From positions 124,001 to 188,000 of the forward strand of contig NZ_JAKUML010000004.1 of NCBI RefSeq assembly GCF_022601685.1: DNA of 64,000 bases. The letters are read 5' to 3'. The translations under genes and the position numbers were made by a program. Positions 19,278 to 28,114 of the stretch are shown in pieces. Positions within the stretch are counted from its first letter, which is position 1. Every line of letters starts with the position of its first letter. The notes beneath the pieces are model-generated. The model searched no databases. It saw nothing but the letters and a program-made list of their open reading frames with translations, and had not been told where the DNA came from. The DNA is from Acinetobacter sedimenti. GTDB lineage: Bacteria > Pseudomonadota > Gammaproteobacteria > Pseudomonadales > Moraxellaceae.

Positions 19278-20882
19278 TTAGCTTGCTTGCTTCAGAGCGA
19301 AATCTCGTCCAAACAACAGCTTATTACGGATTTGGTGAATCGGTGTTTGGTCGCTGATCAACTCCGCATACCATGCACCATCTTCGGTATCACCGAACAA
19401 TACCGCACCGATCACTTTGTCATTTTGGATAATTAAGCGTTTGTAGATTTGACGCTTTTCATCATTAAGCACGATATCTTCACAGTCTTCGGTCGCTTCA
19501 ATATTGCCTGCCGAGAACACATCAACACCACTGACTTTAAGCTGTGTCGGTGTCGGCAAAGTTTTAAAGGTCAAGCTACCATGTTCTGCCAAGTGTGTTG
19601 CACAAACAAAGGCTTGTCCCCAAAGTGGCTCAACCAAACCAAAGACGCTACCACGATGCTCGATACATTCACCGATCGAATAAATACTTGGGTCAAAAGT
19701 CTGCATAGTATCATTGACCACCACGCCACGATTGCAACGCAAGCCTGCACTTTGCGCAAGATCGGTATTCGGGCGAATCCCGACCGCAAATACTACGAGG
19801 TCGGCAAGAAGCTGTGTGCCATCAGCAAGACGCACGCCAACGACTTTACCATCTTGTCCGAGAATTTCTTGAGTTGAGGCTTCAGTGATGATTTTAATGC
19901 CTTTTTCATGGATACTTTGACGCAACATTTGACTGGCACGTAGGTCGAGCTGACGCTCCATGATACGATCCATCAGATGCAATACGGTGACATTCATACC
20001 ACGTTGTTTCAAGCCATATGCTGCTTCAAGTCCAAGCAAACCACCGCCGATGACGATGGCATTTTGCTTGGTTTGGCTGATCTCGATCATTTTATTCACA
20101 TCATAAATGTCACGGAAGCTCAGCACGCCATCGAGATCATTACCTTTGATTGGTGGCATAAATGGTTTTGAACCTGTTGCCAAGATCAAACGGTCATAAT
20201 CTACGGCTAAACCTGATTCGGTGATGACTTGCTTTTTACGGCGTTCAACTTTCACCGCTTTGTCCCCTGCGATGAATTTGATGCCTTTCTCCGCATACCA
20301 TTCAGGTGCATGCAACATGATTTGCTCAATGGTTTTTTCCCCTGAAAGCACTGGCGAAAGCATGATACGATTGTAATTGCCCCACGGCTCTTCACCAATC
20401 ACGGTGATGTCATACATCTCAGGTGCCATATCGAGTAAATCTTCGAGGCAACGCATGCCTGCCAAACCATTCCCCACGAGGACGAGTTTCATCCGATCAC
20501 GTTGCAATGCCACATTGGTTAGATACGTTTTTTGTGCTTCAGGATAAACCCACACTTCACCATCAACGATCTTGGTTGGAAAGACTGGTAAACTTTGACT
20601 GCCATCTTCCAAACAACGCCCTGTCGCCAAGCTAAAATGTTGCTTATAAATCGGCGATGCGATGACACGCTCGCCCAAAATATCGCCCAAAATGCCACGT
20701 GACATGACATTGGCACCACTAAATGGATCGTGGTTGGAGAGTGCATAAATACGCTTTTCATTGCCAACACGGAACATGGCAACTTGTTGCTCGCCGATCA
20801 GTGCGCAAACACCTGTGTTTGGCTGGATTTGATCGAGCAAACACACTTTTTGCCAATCTAAACCTTGCTTCATCTCTGACAT
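19278..20882 (-). CDS. Fusion of NirD-type Rieske-like domain with NirB-like FAD/NAD(P)H reductase
   Basis: A 534-residue two-domain protein. Residues about 1-110 match the nitrite reductase small subunit NirD: a Rieske fold in which the cluster-binding Cys/His positions are not present (SNHDPFSGANVMSRG, then ASPIYKQHFSLATGRCLEDG). From about residue 120 on it is a pyridine nucleotide-disulfide oxidoreductase like the N-terminal part of NirB (LVLVGNGLAGMRCLEDLL, ATGSKPFMPPI, AIVIGGGLLGLEAAYGLKQRGM). It probably passes NAD(P)H electrons to NasA while the NirD domain partners NirB, since no separate nirD is seen. The start at 20882 follows AAGGA with seven bases spacing. Confidence 0.85.
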   Translation of the reverse strand: MSEMKQGLDWQKVCLLDQIQPNTGVCALIGEQQVAMFRVGNEKRIYALSNHDPFSGANVMSRGILGDILGERVIASPIYKQHFSLATGRCLEDGSQSLPVFPTKIVDGEVWVYPEAQKTYLTNVALQRDRMKLVLVGNGLAGMRCLEDLLDMAPEMYDITVIGEEPWGNYNRIMLSPVLSGEKTIEQIMLHAPEWYAEKGIKFIAGDKAVKVERRKKQVITESGLAVDYDRLILATGSKPFMPPIKGNDLDGVLSFRDIYDVNKMIEISQTKQNAIVIGGGLLGLEAAYGLKQRGMNVTVLHLMDRIMERQLDLRASQMLRQSIHEKGIKIITEASTQEILGQDGKVVGVRLADGTQLLADLVVFAVGIRPNTDLAQSAGLRCNRGVVVNDTMQTFDPSIYSIGECIEHRGSVFGLVEPLWGQAFVCATHLAEHGSLTFKTLPTPTQLKVSGVDVFSAGNIEATEDCEDIVLNDEKRQIYKRLIIQNDKVIGAVLFGDTEDGAWYAELISDQTPIHQIRNKLLFGRDFALKQAS

Positions 20883-20934
20883 AATAATTTCCTTCAATTC
20901 TTAAATACTTTTCGCTAACTCGAATGTGTTCACT

Positions 20935-23475
20935 TTATACAGACGTTACTGCAATACGTTTTGCATCACGCTCTTGTGCATTCATTGGACGGATTTGACC
21001 ACGCTCAGGCGTAAACTGAATGTGCGGATCAGCTTGATCAGAGTTAATAAAGGTTTGGAAACGGGCACGGACTTTTGGATCAGTGACTGCAGTATTCCAT
21101 TCGTCTTGATAAGTATTCACCACGTGTTGCATACGATCTTCAAGCTCTTGTGCCACACCAAGCGAGTCATTCACCACCACATCTTTGAGGTAATCCAAAC
21201 CACCTTCAAGGTTGTCACGCCATACGCTAGTCCGTTGTAGACGATCGGCAGTTTGGATATAGAACATAAAGAAGCGGTCGATATAACGAATCAAAGTATT
21301 AGTATCTAAGTCAGATGCAAGCAATTCTGCATGGCGAGGTTTCATACCGCCGTTACCGCAGACATAGAGGTTCCAACCTTTTTCAGTGGCGATGACACCG
21401 ACATCTTTACCTTGTGCTTCGGCACATTCACGCGTACAGCCAGATACTGCCATTTTTAATTTGTGCGGAGAGCGCAAGCCCTTGTAACGGTTTTCCAAGA
21501 AGATCGCCAAGCCCACAGAATCATCCACACCATAACGACACCATGTACTACCGACACACGATTTCACTGTACGAAGTGATTTGCCGTAGGCATGCCCAGA
21601 CTCAAAACCTGCAGCGATCAATTCCTCCCAAATCGTTGGTAATTGATGTACTTGCGCACCGAACAAATCGACACGTTGACCGCCTGTGATTTTGGTATAT
21701 AAGCCATATTTCTTGGCAATTTGACCGACAGCGATCAAGCCATCTGGTGTAACTTCACCACCCGCCATACGTGGTACGACTGAGTAAGAACCATCTTTTT
21801 GAATGTTACCGAGGAAATAGTCATTACTGTCTTGTAAGCCTGCGTGTTCTTTTTGCAAGATAAAGTCATTCCAGCAAGATGCAAGAATATTCGATGCGGT
21901 TGGCTTACAGATATCACAACCCAATCCATGACCGTGTTTTGAAATCAGCTCATCAAAAGAACGAATTTCATTGACACGTACCAAGTGATACAACTCTTGG
22001 CGAGAGTACGGGAAATGCTCGCAAAGGTGGTTGTTGACCGTGACACCTTGACGTTGTAATTCCGCTTTCAGCACTTGGGTGACTAATGGCGCACAGCCAC
22101 CACATGCTGTCGCCGCTTTGGTACATTTTTTCAATGCGCCAAGTGAGGTCGAACCATCGGCAATCGCACTACACAAATCTGCTTTCGACACGTTATTACA
22201 TGAACATATCGTTGCAGAATCAGGTAACAGATCAACACCTGTGCCACCTGATGATGCGACATTGCTACCGCCGTATTGTGGCACGATCAAGCTGTCTGGA
22301 TTTTCAGGCAAATCCATGTCGTTGAGCATCATTTGTAGCAGTTCGCTATATTCTTTTGCATCACCAACTAGGACTGCACCGATTAATTTCTTGGTTTCTT
22401 TATTGATGACGATTTTTTTATAGACTTGTGCATGGTCATCATTATAGAAATAACTTGCTGCAGACGGGTGATTAGCATGTGCATCACCGATTGATGCGAC
22501 ATCGACACCCATCAACTTGAGCTTGGTACTCATGTCTGCACCAGCAAAGCTGTTGGTCTCTTCTTGCATCACATGTTTGGCTGCGATACGTGCCATGTCA
22601 TAACCTGGTGCAACCAAACCATAGATTTTGCCCTGCCACAGTGCACACTCACCGATCGCATAGATATGCTCGTCAGAAGTTTGGCAGAAGTCATTAATCA
22701 CAATACCGCCACGCTCGCCAAGCTCCAGCCCTGACTGACGTGCCAACTCGTCACGTGGACGAATCCCTGCGGAGAAGACGATCAAATCTGTTTTCAGCTC
22801 TGTGCCATCAGAAAACTTCATGCTATGAATGAAGTCATCTCCATCCTCAATCGCTTGAGTGGCTTTTTGGGTGAGAACTTCAACACCTAAATCTTCAATC
22901 TTATTGCGCAGAACTTTAGCGCCAAGATCGTCAATTTGCACTGCCATCAAGCGAGGTGCAAATTCCACCACATGTGCTTTTAAGTCCAAATCAACCAGTG
23001 CTTTTGCCGCTTCTAGACCAAGCAGACCACCACCGATCACGACACCATTTTTTGCCGTTTGACTTGCAGCACGGATCGCATCCAAGTCTTCAATGGTACG
23101 GTAAACAAAGCAGTTTTCACGATCATTACCTGGAATCGGCGGGACAAATGGATAAGAACCCGTAGACAGAATCAACTTGTCATATGGGACTTGTTGACCT
23201 GATTTTGTCGTCACGACTTGCGCTTCACGATCAATCGCAATCGCTTGGGTATCCAAATGCAGATCAATCCCATAGGCATCCGCAAAATCTTGACGAGCAA
23301 GCGACAAGTCTTTTGCCGATTTCCCAGAAAAATATTCAGAGAGATGGACACGGTCATACGCCAAACGTGGTTCTTCTGCGATTACCGTAATCTCAACATC
23401 ATCGTTCACATATTCAAGCACGCCTTCCAAGAATTTGTGCCCAACCATACCATGACCAACAACTACTAATTTCAT
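20935..23475 (-). CDS. nirB: Assimilatory nitrite reductase large subunit NirB
   Basis: Reduces nitrite to ammonia with six electrons from NAD(P)H. The 846-residue chain has an FAD/NAD(P) reductase module (VVVGHGMVGHKFLEGVL; GVVIGGGLLGLEAAKAL), a BFD-like 2Fe-2S module (TICSCNNVSKADLC through CGGCAPLVTQVL), then the sulfite/nitrite reductase module whose siroheme/4Fe-4S cysteines appear as SCVGSTWCRYG and SGCTRECAEAQ. Length and order match NirB. GGAG upstream of the ATG gives a good ribosome binding site. It sits between the transporter and the NirD fusion, in one minus-strand operon. Confidence 0.95.
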   Translation of the reverse strand: MKLVVVGHGMVGHKFLEGVLEYVNDDVEITVIAEEPRLAYDRVHLSEYFSGKSAKDLSLARQDFADAYGIDLHLDTQAIAIDREAQVVTTKSGQQVPYDKLILSTGSYPFVPPIPGNDRENCFVYRTIEDLDAIRAASQTAKNGVVIGGGLLGLEAAKALVDLDLKAHVVEFAPRLMAVQIDDLGAKVLRNKIEDLGVEVLTQKATQAIEDGDDFIHSMKFSDGTELKTDLIVFSAGIRPRDELARQSGLELGERGGIVINDFCQTSDEHIYAIGECALWQGKIYGLVAPGYDMARIAAKHVMQEETNSFAGADMSTKLKLMGVDVASIGDAHANHPSAASYFYNDDHAQVYKKIVINKETKKLIGAVLVGDAKEYSELLQMMLNDMDLPENPDSLIVPQYGGSNVASSGGTGVDLLPDSATICSCNNVSKADLCSAIADGSTSLGALKKCTKAATACGGCAPLVTQVLKAELQRQGVTVNNHLCEHFPYSRQELYHLVRVNEIRSFDELISKHGHGLGCDICKPTASNILASCWNDFILQKEHAGLQDSNDYFLGNIQKDGSYSVVPRMAGGEVTPDGLIAVGQIAKKYGLYTKITGGQRVDLFGAQVHQLPTIWEELIAAGFESGHAYGKSLRTVKSCVGSTWCRYGVDDSVGLAIFLENRYKGLRSPHKLKMAVSGCTRECAEAQGKDVGVIATEKGWNLYVCGNGGMKPRHAELLASDLDTNTLIRYIDRFFMFYIQTADRLQRTSVWRDNLEGGLDYLKDVVVNDSLGVAQELEDRMQHVVNTYQDEWNTAVTDPKVRARFQTFINSDQADPHIQFTPERGQIRPMNAQERDAKRIAVTSV

Positions 23476-23603
23476 GGGAATTTCTCCGCGTTATTTCTAC
23501 TATGTATATTTGCTATCTTTGGCTTCGATCAACTGACTATCTGCTTCATCACTTCAAGTCAGTTGACCTCTGCTATTTTGGCTATTGAGGCTAAGGTTTA
23601 TGC

Positions 23604-24965
23604 TTAGGCCTCTGCAATTGCGTTACGTTCCGCAATCGCTTGTTCAAATAATTTTTGCTCTTTGGCTTTGTGCTCTGGGCTAAAGCGGATGAACAATACT
23701 GATACACCTGCAACCAGCACCAACACCCCGATGACCATCAGTGCAGTTTGAATATCCACCATACCTTTGAGCAAGAAACCTGCTGCCACCGCACCGACAT
23801 TACCACCTGCACCAATGATCCCAGCTACACCACCTAATGATTCACGATCAATAAACGGTACCAGTGCATAAGTTGCGCCACATGCCATGTGAGTGAACAA
23901 ACCAAAGATTGTCATCATCATGATCGCCGTCCACACCGTAGACATTTGCGAGAAAAGAATCAGGAAAATCCCTTCACCCAAGATCATGATGAGTAATATT
24001 TTGGTACGACCATCCAAACCTTTACCGAGCGCAACTTTGTCAGAAATGATGCCACCTAGAGCACGAGCAAACAGCGCAAGCAAACCAAAGATACCTGCTG
24101 CTAGACCTGCTTCTTTTAGACCGAGATTAAAAGTATCGACGTAATACATTGCAGCAATGTTATGGATAAAGATTTCCACACCAAAACATGCACCATAAGT
24201 CAGGAACAGAATCCACACACGGTAGTTCGATGCAGCTTGTTTTAAGATACCCATGCTACTTTTCTTACCACTACCAGTTTCCATGCCCATTGCACGAAGC
24301 TCTTTATAGTCACCTTGTGGGCTATCTTGAGTAAGCTTCCAGTACATGATGCCAACGATGACCATCAAAATACCTGGTACCAATAACGCTGCTCTCCAAC
24401 CCCAAGCCGCATCTACACCAACCATGATCAAAGCAGCCATTAATAAAGGCATTAACGCTTGCGTCGCACCACCACCTGCATTACCCCAACCCGCAGTTGC
24501 TGCATTCGCAGTCCCGACGACATTTGGTGCAAACATCACACTGGTGTGGTACTGGGTGATCACAAAGCTCGCACCAATCGCACCGATCAACAGACGGAAG
24601 AATAAGAATGATTCGTAGCTATTTGCAGCAGCTACACCAAATACAGGAATACTTCCGATCAGTAATAAAGCAGTATACGTGCGACGTGGACCGTATTTAT
24701 CAGTCAATGGACCAATGATTAAACGAACGAGAATGGTGATCGCCACTGCAGCGATATTGATATTGGCAATCTGATCTTTGGTCAGATGAAATTCACCTGC
24801 AATGACTGGCATCAATGGCGCGCAAGCAAACCACGCAAAGAAACAGATAAAGAATGCAAGCCATGACATATGGAAAGCACGCATTGCGGGAGTGGAAAAA
24901 CTAAACAGTTTAATGGATGTTGCTTTTTTTGCAGACAAATCTACAGATGGGAAAGTAACAGACAT
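23604..24965 (-). CDS. narK: NarK-type nitrate/nitrite MFS transporter
   Basis: A 453-residue major facilitator with about twelve membrane helices. Helix 1-2 motifs SWLAFFICFFAWFACAPLMP and the nitrate-signature glycine-rich segments GWGNAGGGATQALMPLL and GVAGIIGAGGNVGAVAAGFL are those of the nitrate/nitrite porter family. The start ATG at 24963-24965 has AGGGG eight bases upstream; an in-frame ATG eight codons further out lacks one. This is the first gene of the nas operon, behind a sigma-54 promoter and a structured leader that can bury this same AGGGG. Confidence 0.92.
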   Translation of the reverse strand: MSVTFPSVDLSAKKATSIKLFSFSTPAMRAFHMSWLAFFICFFAWFACAPLMPVIAGEFHLTKDQIANINIAAVAITILVRLIIGPLTDKYGPRRTYTALLLIGSIPVFGVAAANSYESFLFFRLLIGAIGASFVITQYHTSVMFAPNVVGTANAATAGWGNAGGGATQALMPLLMAALIMVGVDAAWGWRAALLVPGILMVIVGIMYWKLTQDSPQGDYKELRAMGMETGSGKKSSMGILKQAASNYRVWILFLTYGACFGVEIFIHNIAAMYYVDTFNLGLKEAGLAAGIFGLLALFARALGGIISDKVALGKGLDGRTKILLIMILGEGIFLILFSQMSTVWTAIMMMTIFGLFTHMACGATYALVPFIDRESLGGVAGIIGAGGNVGAVAAGFLLKGMVDIQTALMVIGVLVLVAGVSVLFIRFSPEHKAKEQKLFEQAIAERNAIAEA

Positions 24966-25078
24966 AATGGCGTCCCCTGAACTAAACATAAATTAATGCA
25001 GTAATAAAACTTAAAACCACATATTCGCTTGTCAGAACGGGCGCCATTGACCGATGCAGTTTGGAGTCATCTTTGACT
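24966..25078 (-). promoter_or_regulatory. Structured nas leader: two hexaloop hairpins and a competing helix over the ribosome binding site
   Basis: In the minus-strand RNA, hairpin P1 (25065-25078) is AGUC-AAAGAU-GACU, and hairpin P2 (25038-25053) is CGGUC-AAUGGC-GCCCG with one U-C mismatch; both loops have A at position 1 and G at position 4, the ANTAR-target pattern, with an 11-base linker. A separate helix pairs 25032-25048 with 24966-24980: AAUGGCG with CGCCAUU, CCC with GGG across a bulged A, and CUGA with UCAG. That helix uses the P2 strand and covers the AGGGG ahead of the transporter ATG. No U tract follows, so it is not an intrinsic terminator. Pairings were found by eye. Confidence 0.55.
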
Positions 25079-25090
25079 TATCATATGTAA

Positions 25091-25106
25091 TGCAATAGCC
25101 ATGCCA
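25091..25106 (-). promoter_or_regulatory. Sigma-54 promoter of the nas operon
   Basis: On the minus strand TGGCATGGCTATTGCA matches the TGGCAC-N5-TTGCA consensus, with GG and GC exactly ten bases apart. The predicted start is at about 25080, just before the first leader hairpin. Confidence 0.75.
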
Positions 25107-25358
25107 GAATTTATTTTTTTAATTTAAAAAGTGATTTTCCCAATGAAAATAAAATATAAATATCTGTTTTTGTTTAAATTAAAATAAAAAAAATAAATTT
25201 CTATTGGTTTAAAAACCACAAGTTCCTTTTTCTCCACGTAATAGCGAACACATAAATGCTCACAACTTCATCAGTCAAAATCCCATCGTCAACTTGATTG
25301 TTTATTTATTCTTATCTTTGCTTACTAACACTCACCTTAAATTTAATTATATGCTGAA

Positions 25359-25377
25359 TTGCACCCTTTTCGTGCAA
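25359..25377. promoter_or_regulatory. NtrC-type enhancer palindrome
   Basis: TTGCAC-N7-GTGCAA, which contains GCACC-N5-CGTGC, is one base from the NtrC consensus GCACC-N5-GGTGC. It lies about 280 bases upstream of the predicted nas transcription start, somewhat far but workable for an enhancer. Confidence 0.6.
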
Positions 25378-25489
25378 CACAAAGCAAAGCCACAAAATCA
25401 TACTTTAGATTCAATTTGCATAGAATCCAATTTTACGCATCATTTTAGAGCAACCTAATGCACCACCCATTGAATTAAACATACTGAGC

Positions 25490-26317
25490 TTAATTCGCAA
25501 TATTAATCTCAGCAATCATATACAGCCTTGCATAGCCCGCAACTTCCATGCGCTCATCATCTAGGATTTTGCAATATAGCGTTCCGCCTCGTTTTGAGGC
25601 TTGATAGGCAACAAGCTCTTGTTTATTAAAACGATCCGCCCAAATCGGCACAATTCCAGTATGAATCGAACCTGTCACAGGATCCTCATCAATACCCATT
25701 GCAGGCGCAAAATAACGAGAAACACAATCTACATGCTCATGATCTGCACTGGCTGTGATTGCCACATCACGATTAGATGCTGTAATCGCAGTTCGTAAAT
25801 TGCCCAATACTTTCAGTTTGGCAAAATCAGGCTGCTCATCCAAGACATCTTGCACAGACTCATATTCCACAATATAAGCTTGTGGGCTGAGATAAACCGC
25901 TTTAAATGGCTTAGTTAAACCTTCACGTAACAACTCAGGATAATTATCTATACGTTCTGCACGACGAATCGGAAAATTCATATGAATCTTGCCATCAATA
26001 GCTTGATGTACAATAAATTCACCCAATTTACCCACATGAAAAATGATTTGTTGTAAGTCTAAATCAAGCTGAAACAAAATACTGGCACTCGCCAAAGTCG
26101 CATGACCACAAAAATCAACTTCTGCAGCAGGTGTAAACCATCGAATCTCAAAGTTTGTCGTATCTAACCTTTTTACAAAAGCAGTTTCCGCAAGGTTATT
26201 CTCCATCGCAATATTCTGCATGACAGATTCATCAAGCCATTCCTCCAAGATAATCACTGCCGCAGGATTCCCCTTAAACAACTTTTGGCTAAAAGCATCG
26301 ACTTGATACATTTTCAT
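25490..26317 (-). CDS. PhzF family isomerase/epimerase-like protein
   Basis: A 275-residue two-lobed protein of the PhzF/diaminopimelate epimerase fold. The catalytic glutamate lies in NNLAETAFV, FTPAAEVDFCGHATLASA is the classic first-lobe motif, and DEDPVTGSIHTGIVPIW the second-lobe one. PhzF itself acts in phenazine synthesis, but no phenazine genes are near and most chromosomal relatives have unknown substrates. It stands alone, upstream of and codirectional with the nas operon. Confidence 0.88.
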   Translation of the reverse strand: MKMYQVDAFSQKLFKGNPAAVIILEEWLDESVMQNIAMENNLAETAFVKRLDTTNFEIRWFTPAAEVDFCGHATLASASILFQLDLDLQQIIFHVGKLGEFIVHQAIDGKIHMNFPIRRAERIDNYPELLREGLTKPFKAVYLSPQAYIVEYESVQDVLDEQPDFAKLKVLGNLRTAITASNRDVAITASADHEHVDCVSRYFAPAMGIDEDPVTGSIHTGIVPIWADRFNKQELVAYQASKRGGTLYCKILDDERMEVAGYARLYMIAEINIAN

Positions 26318-26392
26318 GATGACAACCTACTATTTTCATACACATTTGTATCCCACTATATCGGCTTTTATCACTGGTGAGGAGCTTGTTGA

Positions 26393-26420
26393 TTGACAAG
26401 TTGTACTTATAGATTAAAAT
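26393..26420 (+). promoter_or_regulatory. Sigma-70 promoter for the 56-residue protein leader
   Basis: TTGACA (26393-26398) and TAAAAT (26415-26420) are separated by 16 bases. The start would be near 26427, giving a leader of about 180 nucleotides before the ATG at 26609. Confidence 0.65.
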
Positions 26421-26453
26421 GCGCTCATCTTACGCTGTCTTTAACATTCTTTT

Positions 26454-26588
26454 AAAGGAGATCGTTATGCTATTAACCCAAGAGTACACATTTAACTAAT
26501 TCAGCATACGTCGGTATAGGACATATGTTGTATCCAATCAACGTCCGAATGCCAAGACTATCCTTATCTAGCATTCGCTAGATTTTTT
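26454..26588 (+). promoter_or_regulatory. Attenuator-like leader: 10-codon open frame, structured segment and intrinsic terminator
   Basis: AAAGGAG followed six bases later by ATG opens a frame coding MLLTQEYTFN and TAA (26467-26499). Next come a possible closing stem GCAUACG/CGAAUGC enclosing a hairpin at about 26518-26535, then a terminator with arms ATCTAGC (26566-26572) and GCTAGAT (26577-26583) around ATTC and a T run. The 56-residue gene starts 20 bases later. The order promoter, translated mini-frame, terminator, gene is that of an attenuator; a short sRNA with its own peptide is the alternative. Confidence 0.5.
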
Positions 26589-26608
26589 ATTTTTGGAATG
26601 ATTAAAAA

Positions 26609-26779
26609 ATGAAACTGAAAGATATGCCTAAAATCAAATCACGTAATCCTGTTGCACTATCACCGCTTTTGCACAAAAGTGGTGTCTTTGAAACTGAAAA
26701 ACCACAGGCGACTCATCGACGTGAACGCATGGCATCGAAACATCAGCTTCGTAAAACTGATTGGCAAGCTGATAAATAA
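26609..26779 (+). CDS. Conserved-looking 56-residue basic protein
   Basis: A small soluble protein, MKLKDMPKIKSRNPVALSPL at the start, with many Lys/Arg and a C-terminal HRRERMASKHQLRKTDWQADK-like basic tail. Short proteins with an N-terminal KxRNPVAL-type motif are, from memory, widespread in gammaproteobacteria and grouped as a domain of unknown function (possibly DUF7230); I am not certain of the number. GGAA lies ten bases before the ATG. It is transcribed towards the first ompA paralogue and shares its terminator. Its upstream leader suggests conditional expression. Confidence 0.7.
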   Translation: MKLKDMPKIKSRNPVALSPLLHKSGVFETEKPQATHRRERMASKHQLRKTDWQADK

Positions 26780-26798
26780 ACTTAATAATTACCAAACT

Positions 26799-26826
26799 AA
26801 AAAAGCAACCCGAGGGTTGCTTTTTT
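26799..26826. terminator. Bidirectional terminator, small basic protein and ompA paralogue 1
   Basis: AAAAAAGCAACCC and GGGTTGCTTTTTT pair perfectly around GA. The same hairpin sequence, with small changes, recurs after the other two ompA paralogues. Confidence 0.9.
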
Positions 26827-26858
26827 ACTTCACATCTATGGTCATTCAACCAATATGA

Positions 26859-27962
26859 TTATTGACCCGGCTGTACAACAACTTTTTTAACACCAGTAAT
26901 CTGCAATGTTACACGGCGGTCTGGTTGTAAGCATGCTTTCAATTCAGCAGTTGCTTTAGTACCAGTACAGTTCGTGGTTACAGGTTGAGATTCACCCGCA
27001 CTGTTCACGTTCATTTGAGTTTGAATACCACGACTCGCAAGATATTGTTGTACAGTTTGCGCACGCTTCATACCAAGATTGTAGTTGTATTTTTCAGAAC
27101 CCAAACGATCCGTATGACCAGTTACATCGATACTATTAATCGTCGTGTAGTTACCATTCACAGCGTCAACAACTTGATCCAAAGTTGCACGACCTTGTGG
27201 TAACAAGTCAGAAACTGATGAACCATCAAACTTAAACAATGCGTCAGCAGCTAGGTTAATCGTTTCTTGCTCAACACGTGGTGCTGGCGCAGGAGCAGGT
27301 GCTGGCTCTGGAAGAGGTTCAGCTACAACAGCAGGCGCATCAGGCTTCAAATGACCACCCAAAACAACATTCAAACCAGCAAGTGCTGTATAGTTCCAAA
27401 ACTCTTCATCAGCATTATATGTAGCACGAGCTTCTGTACGTAGTGACAACGCATCATTGAAGCGGTAGAACGCACCAATACCGGCGTTACCCAAAGTACC
27501 TTCTTCCTTTAAACCACGACCAGTACGACCCAATGTCGCTTCATCCGCACCATCAAAATCATACTTGTAATGACCAGCACCCAAAAGTACATAAGGCTTA
27601 AACTTACTGTCATAATCTTTAGTAATCAAATCAGACGTCACATAAAAGTTACCATTGATTTGACTTTGAGTGTATTCAGCGCCGTTGATTTGCTCACCAC
27701 CAAGTTCGATATCACCATTTACTTGATTATATTCAGCTTCAAAACCCAACCACGGCGTAAGCTCTACACCAAGTGCAGCACCAACGAATAAATCGTCTTG
27801 GATTTCTGCTGCGCTTGTTAAATCACCTTTTTCCCCAGCATTATTATGCTGAGTATCTTGGAAAGTATAACCAAGCATCAAAGGTGTTACGGTAACTCCT
27901 GCATTCGCAGCGGCAAATGGGAGCGCTAACATCAAAGCACATGTTAAACGATTTAAGTTCAT
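26859..27962 (-). CDS. OmpA-family outer membrane protein, paralogue 1
   Basis: A 367-residue protein: signal peptide ending in FAAANA, an eight-strand beta-barrel with [19 protein letters not shown] at the start and [22 protein letters not shown] near its end, a proline-rich linker (EPLPEPAPAPAPAPRVE) and a C-terminal peptidoglycan-binding OmpA domain whose core reads DVTGHTDRLGSEKYN. The C-terminal domain differs from that of paralogues 2 and 3 and has a disulfide-capable pair in NCTGTKATAELKACLQ. I chose the ATG at 27960-27962, preceded by GGAG, over a frame extended 27 codons upstream without a signal-like start. Confidence 0.9.
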   Translation of the reverse strand: MNLNRLTCALMLALPFAAANAGVTVTPLMLGYTFQDTQHNNAGEKGDLTSAAEIQDDLFVGAALGVELTPWLGFEAEYNQVNGDIELGGEQINGAEYTQSQINGNFYVTSDLITKDYDSKFKPYVLLGAGHYKYDFDGADEATLGRTGRGLKEEGTLGNAGIGAFYRFNDALSLRTEARATYNADEEFWNYTALAGLNVVLGGHLKPDAPAVVAEPLPEPAPAPAPAPRVEQETINLAADALFKFDGSSVSDLLPQGRATLDQVVDAVNGNYTTINSIDVTGHTDRLGSEKYNYNLGMKRAQTVQQYLASRGIQTQMNVNSAGESQPVTTNCTGTKATAELKACLQPDRRVTLQITGVKKVVVQPGQ

Positions 27963-28114
27963 ATCCAACTCCAGAAAATACATACATAAATTAGAAATTA
28001 GGTGCACAAAAAATATATTTTTACTTCTATGATGTAAAAACAAAAAAACCTAACTAATTAATAATATTTAATATATTTAATACAACTAATTTTGTCTGTA
28101 ATCGTTCGATACAA

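Larger units (their letters stand above)
24966..25489. other. Intergenic control region of the nas operon
   Basis: 524 bases between the transporter and the PhzF gene, both on the minus strand. Contents from right to left: an NtrC-like palindrome (25359-25377), an AT-rich stretch (25110-25210) that could bend or bind IHF, a sigma-54 promoter (25091-25106) and the structured leader. No gene is visible. Confidence 0.7.

Noticed and set aside
24966..25048. Intrinsic terminator in the nas leader
   Set aside because: The long helix is stable but is followed by the start codon and mixed bases and not by a T run, so a transcription terminator is unlikely.
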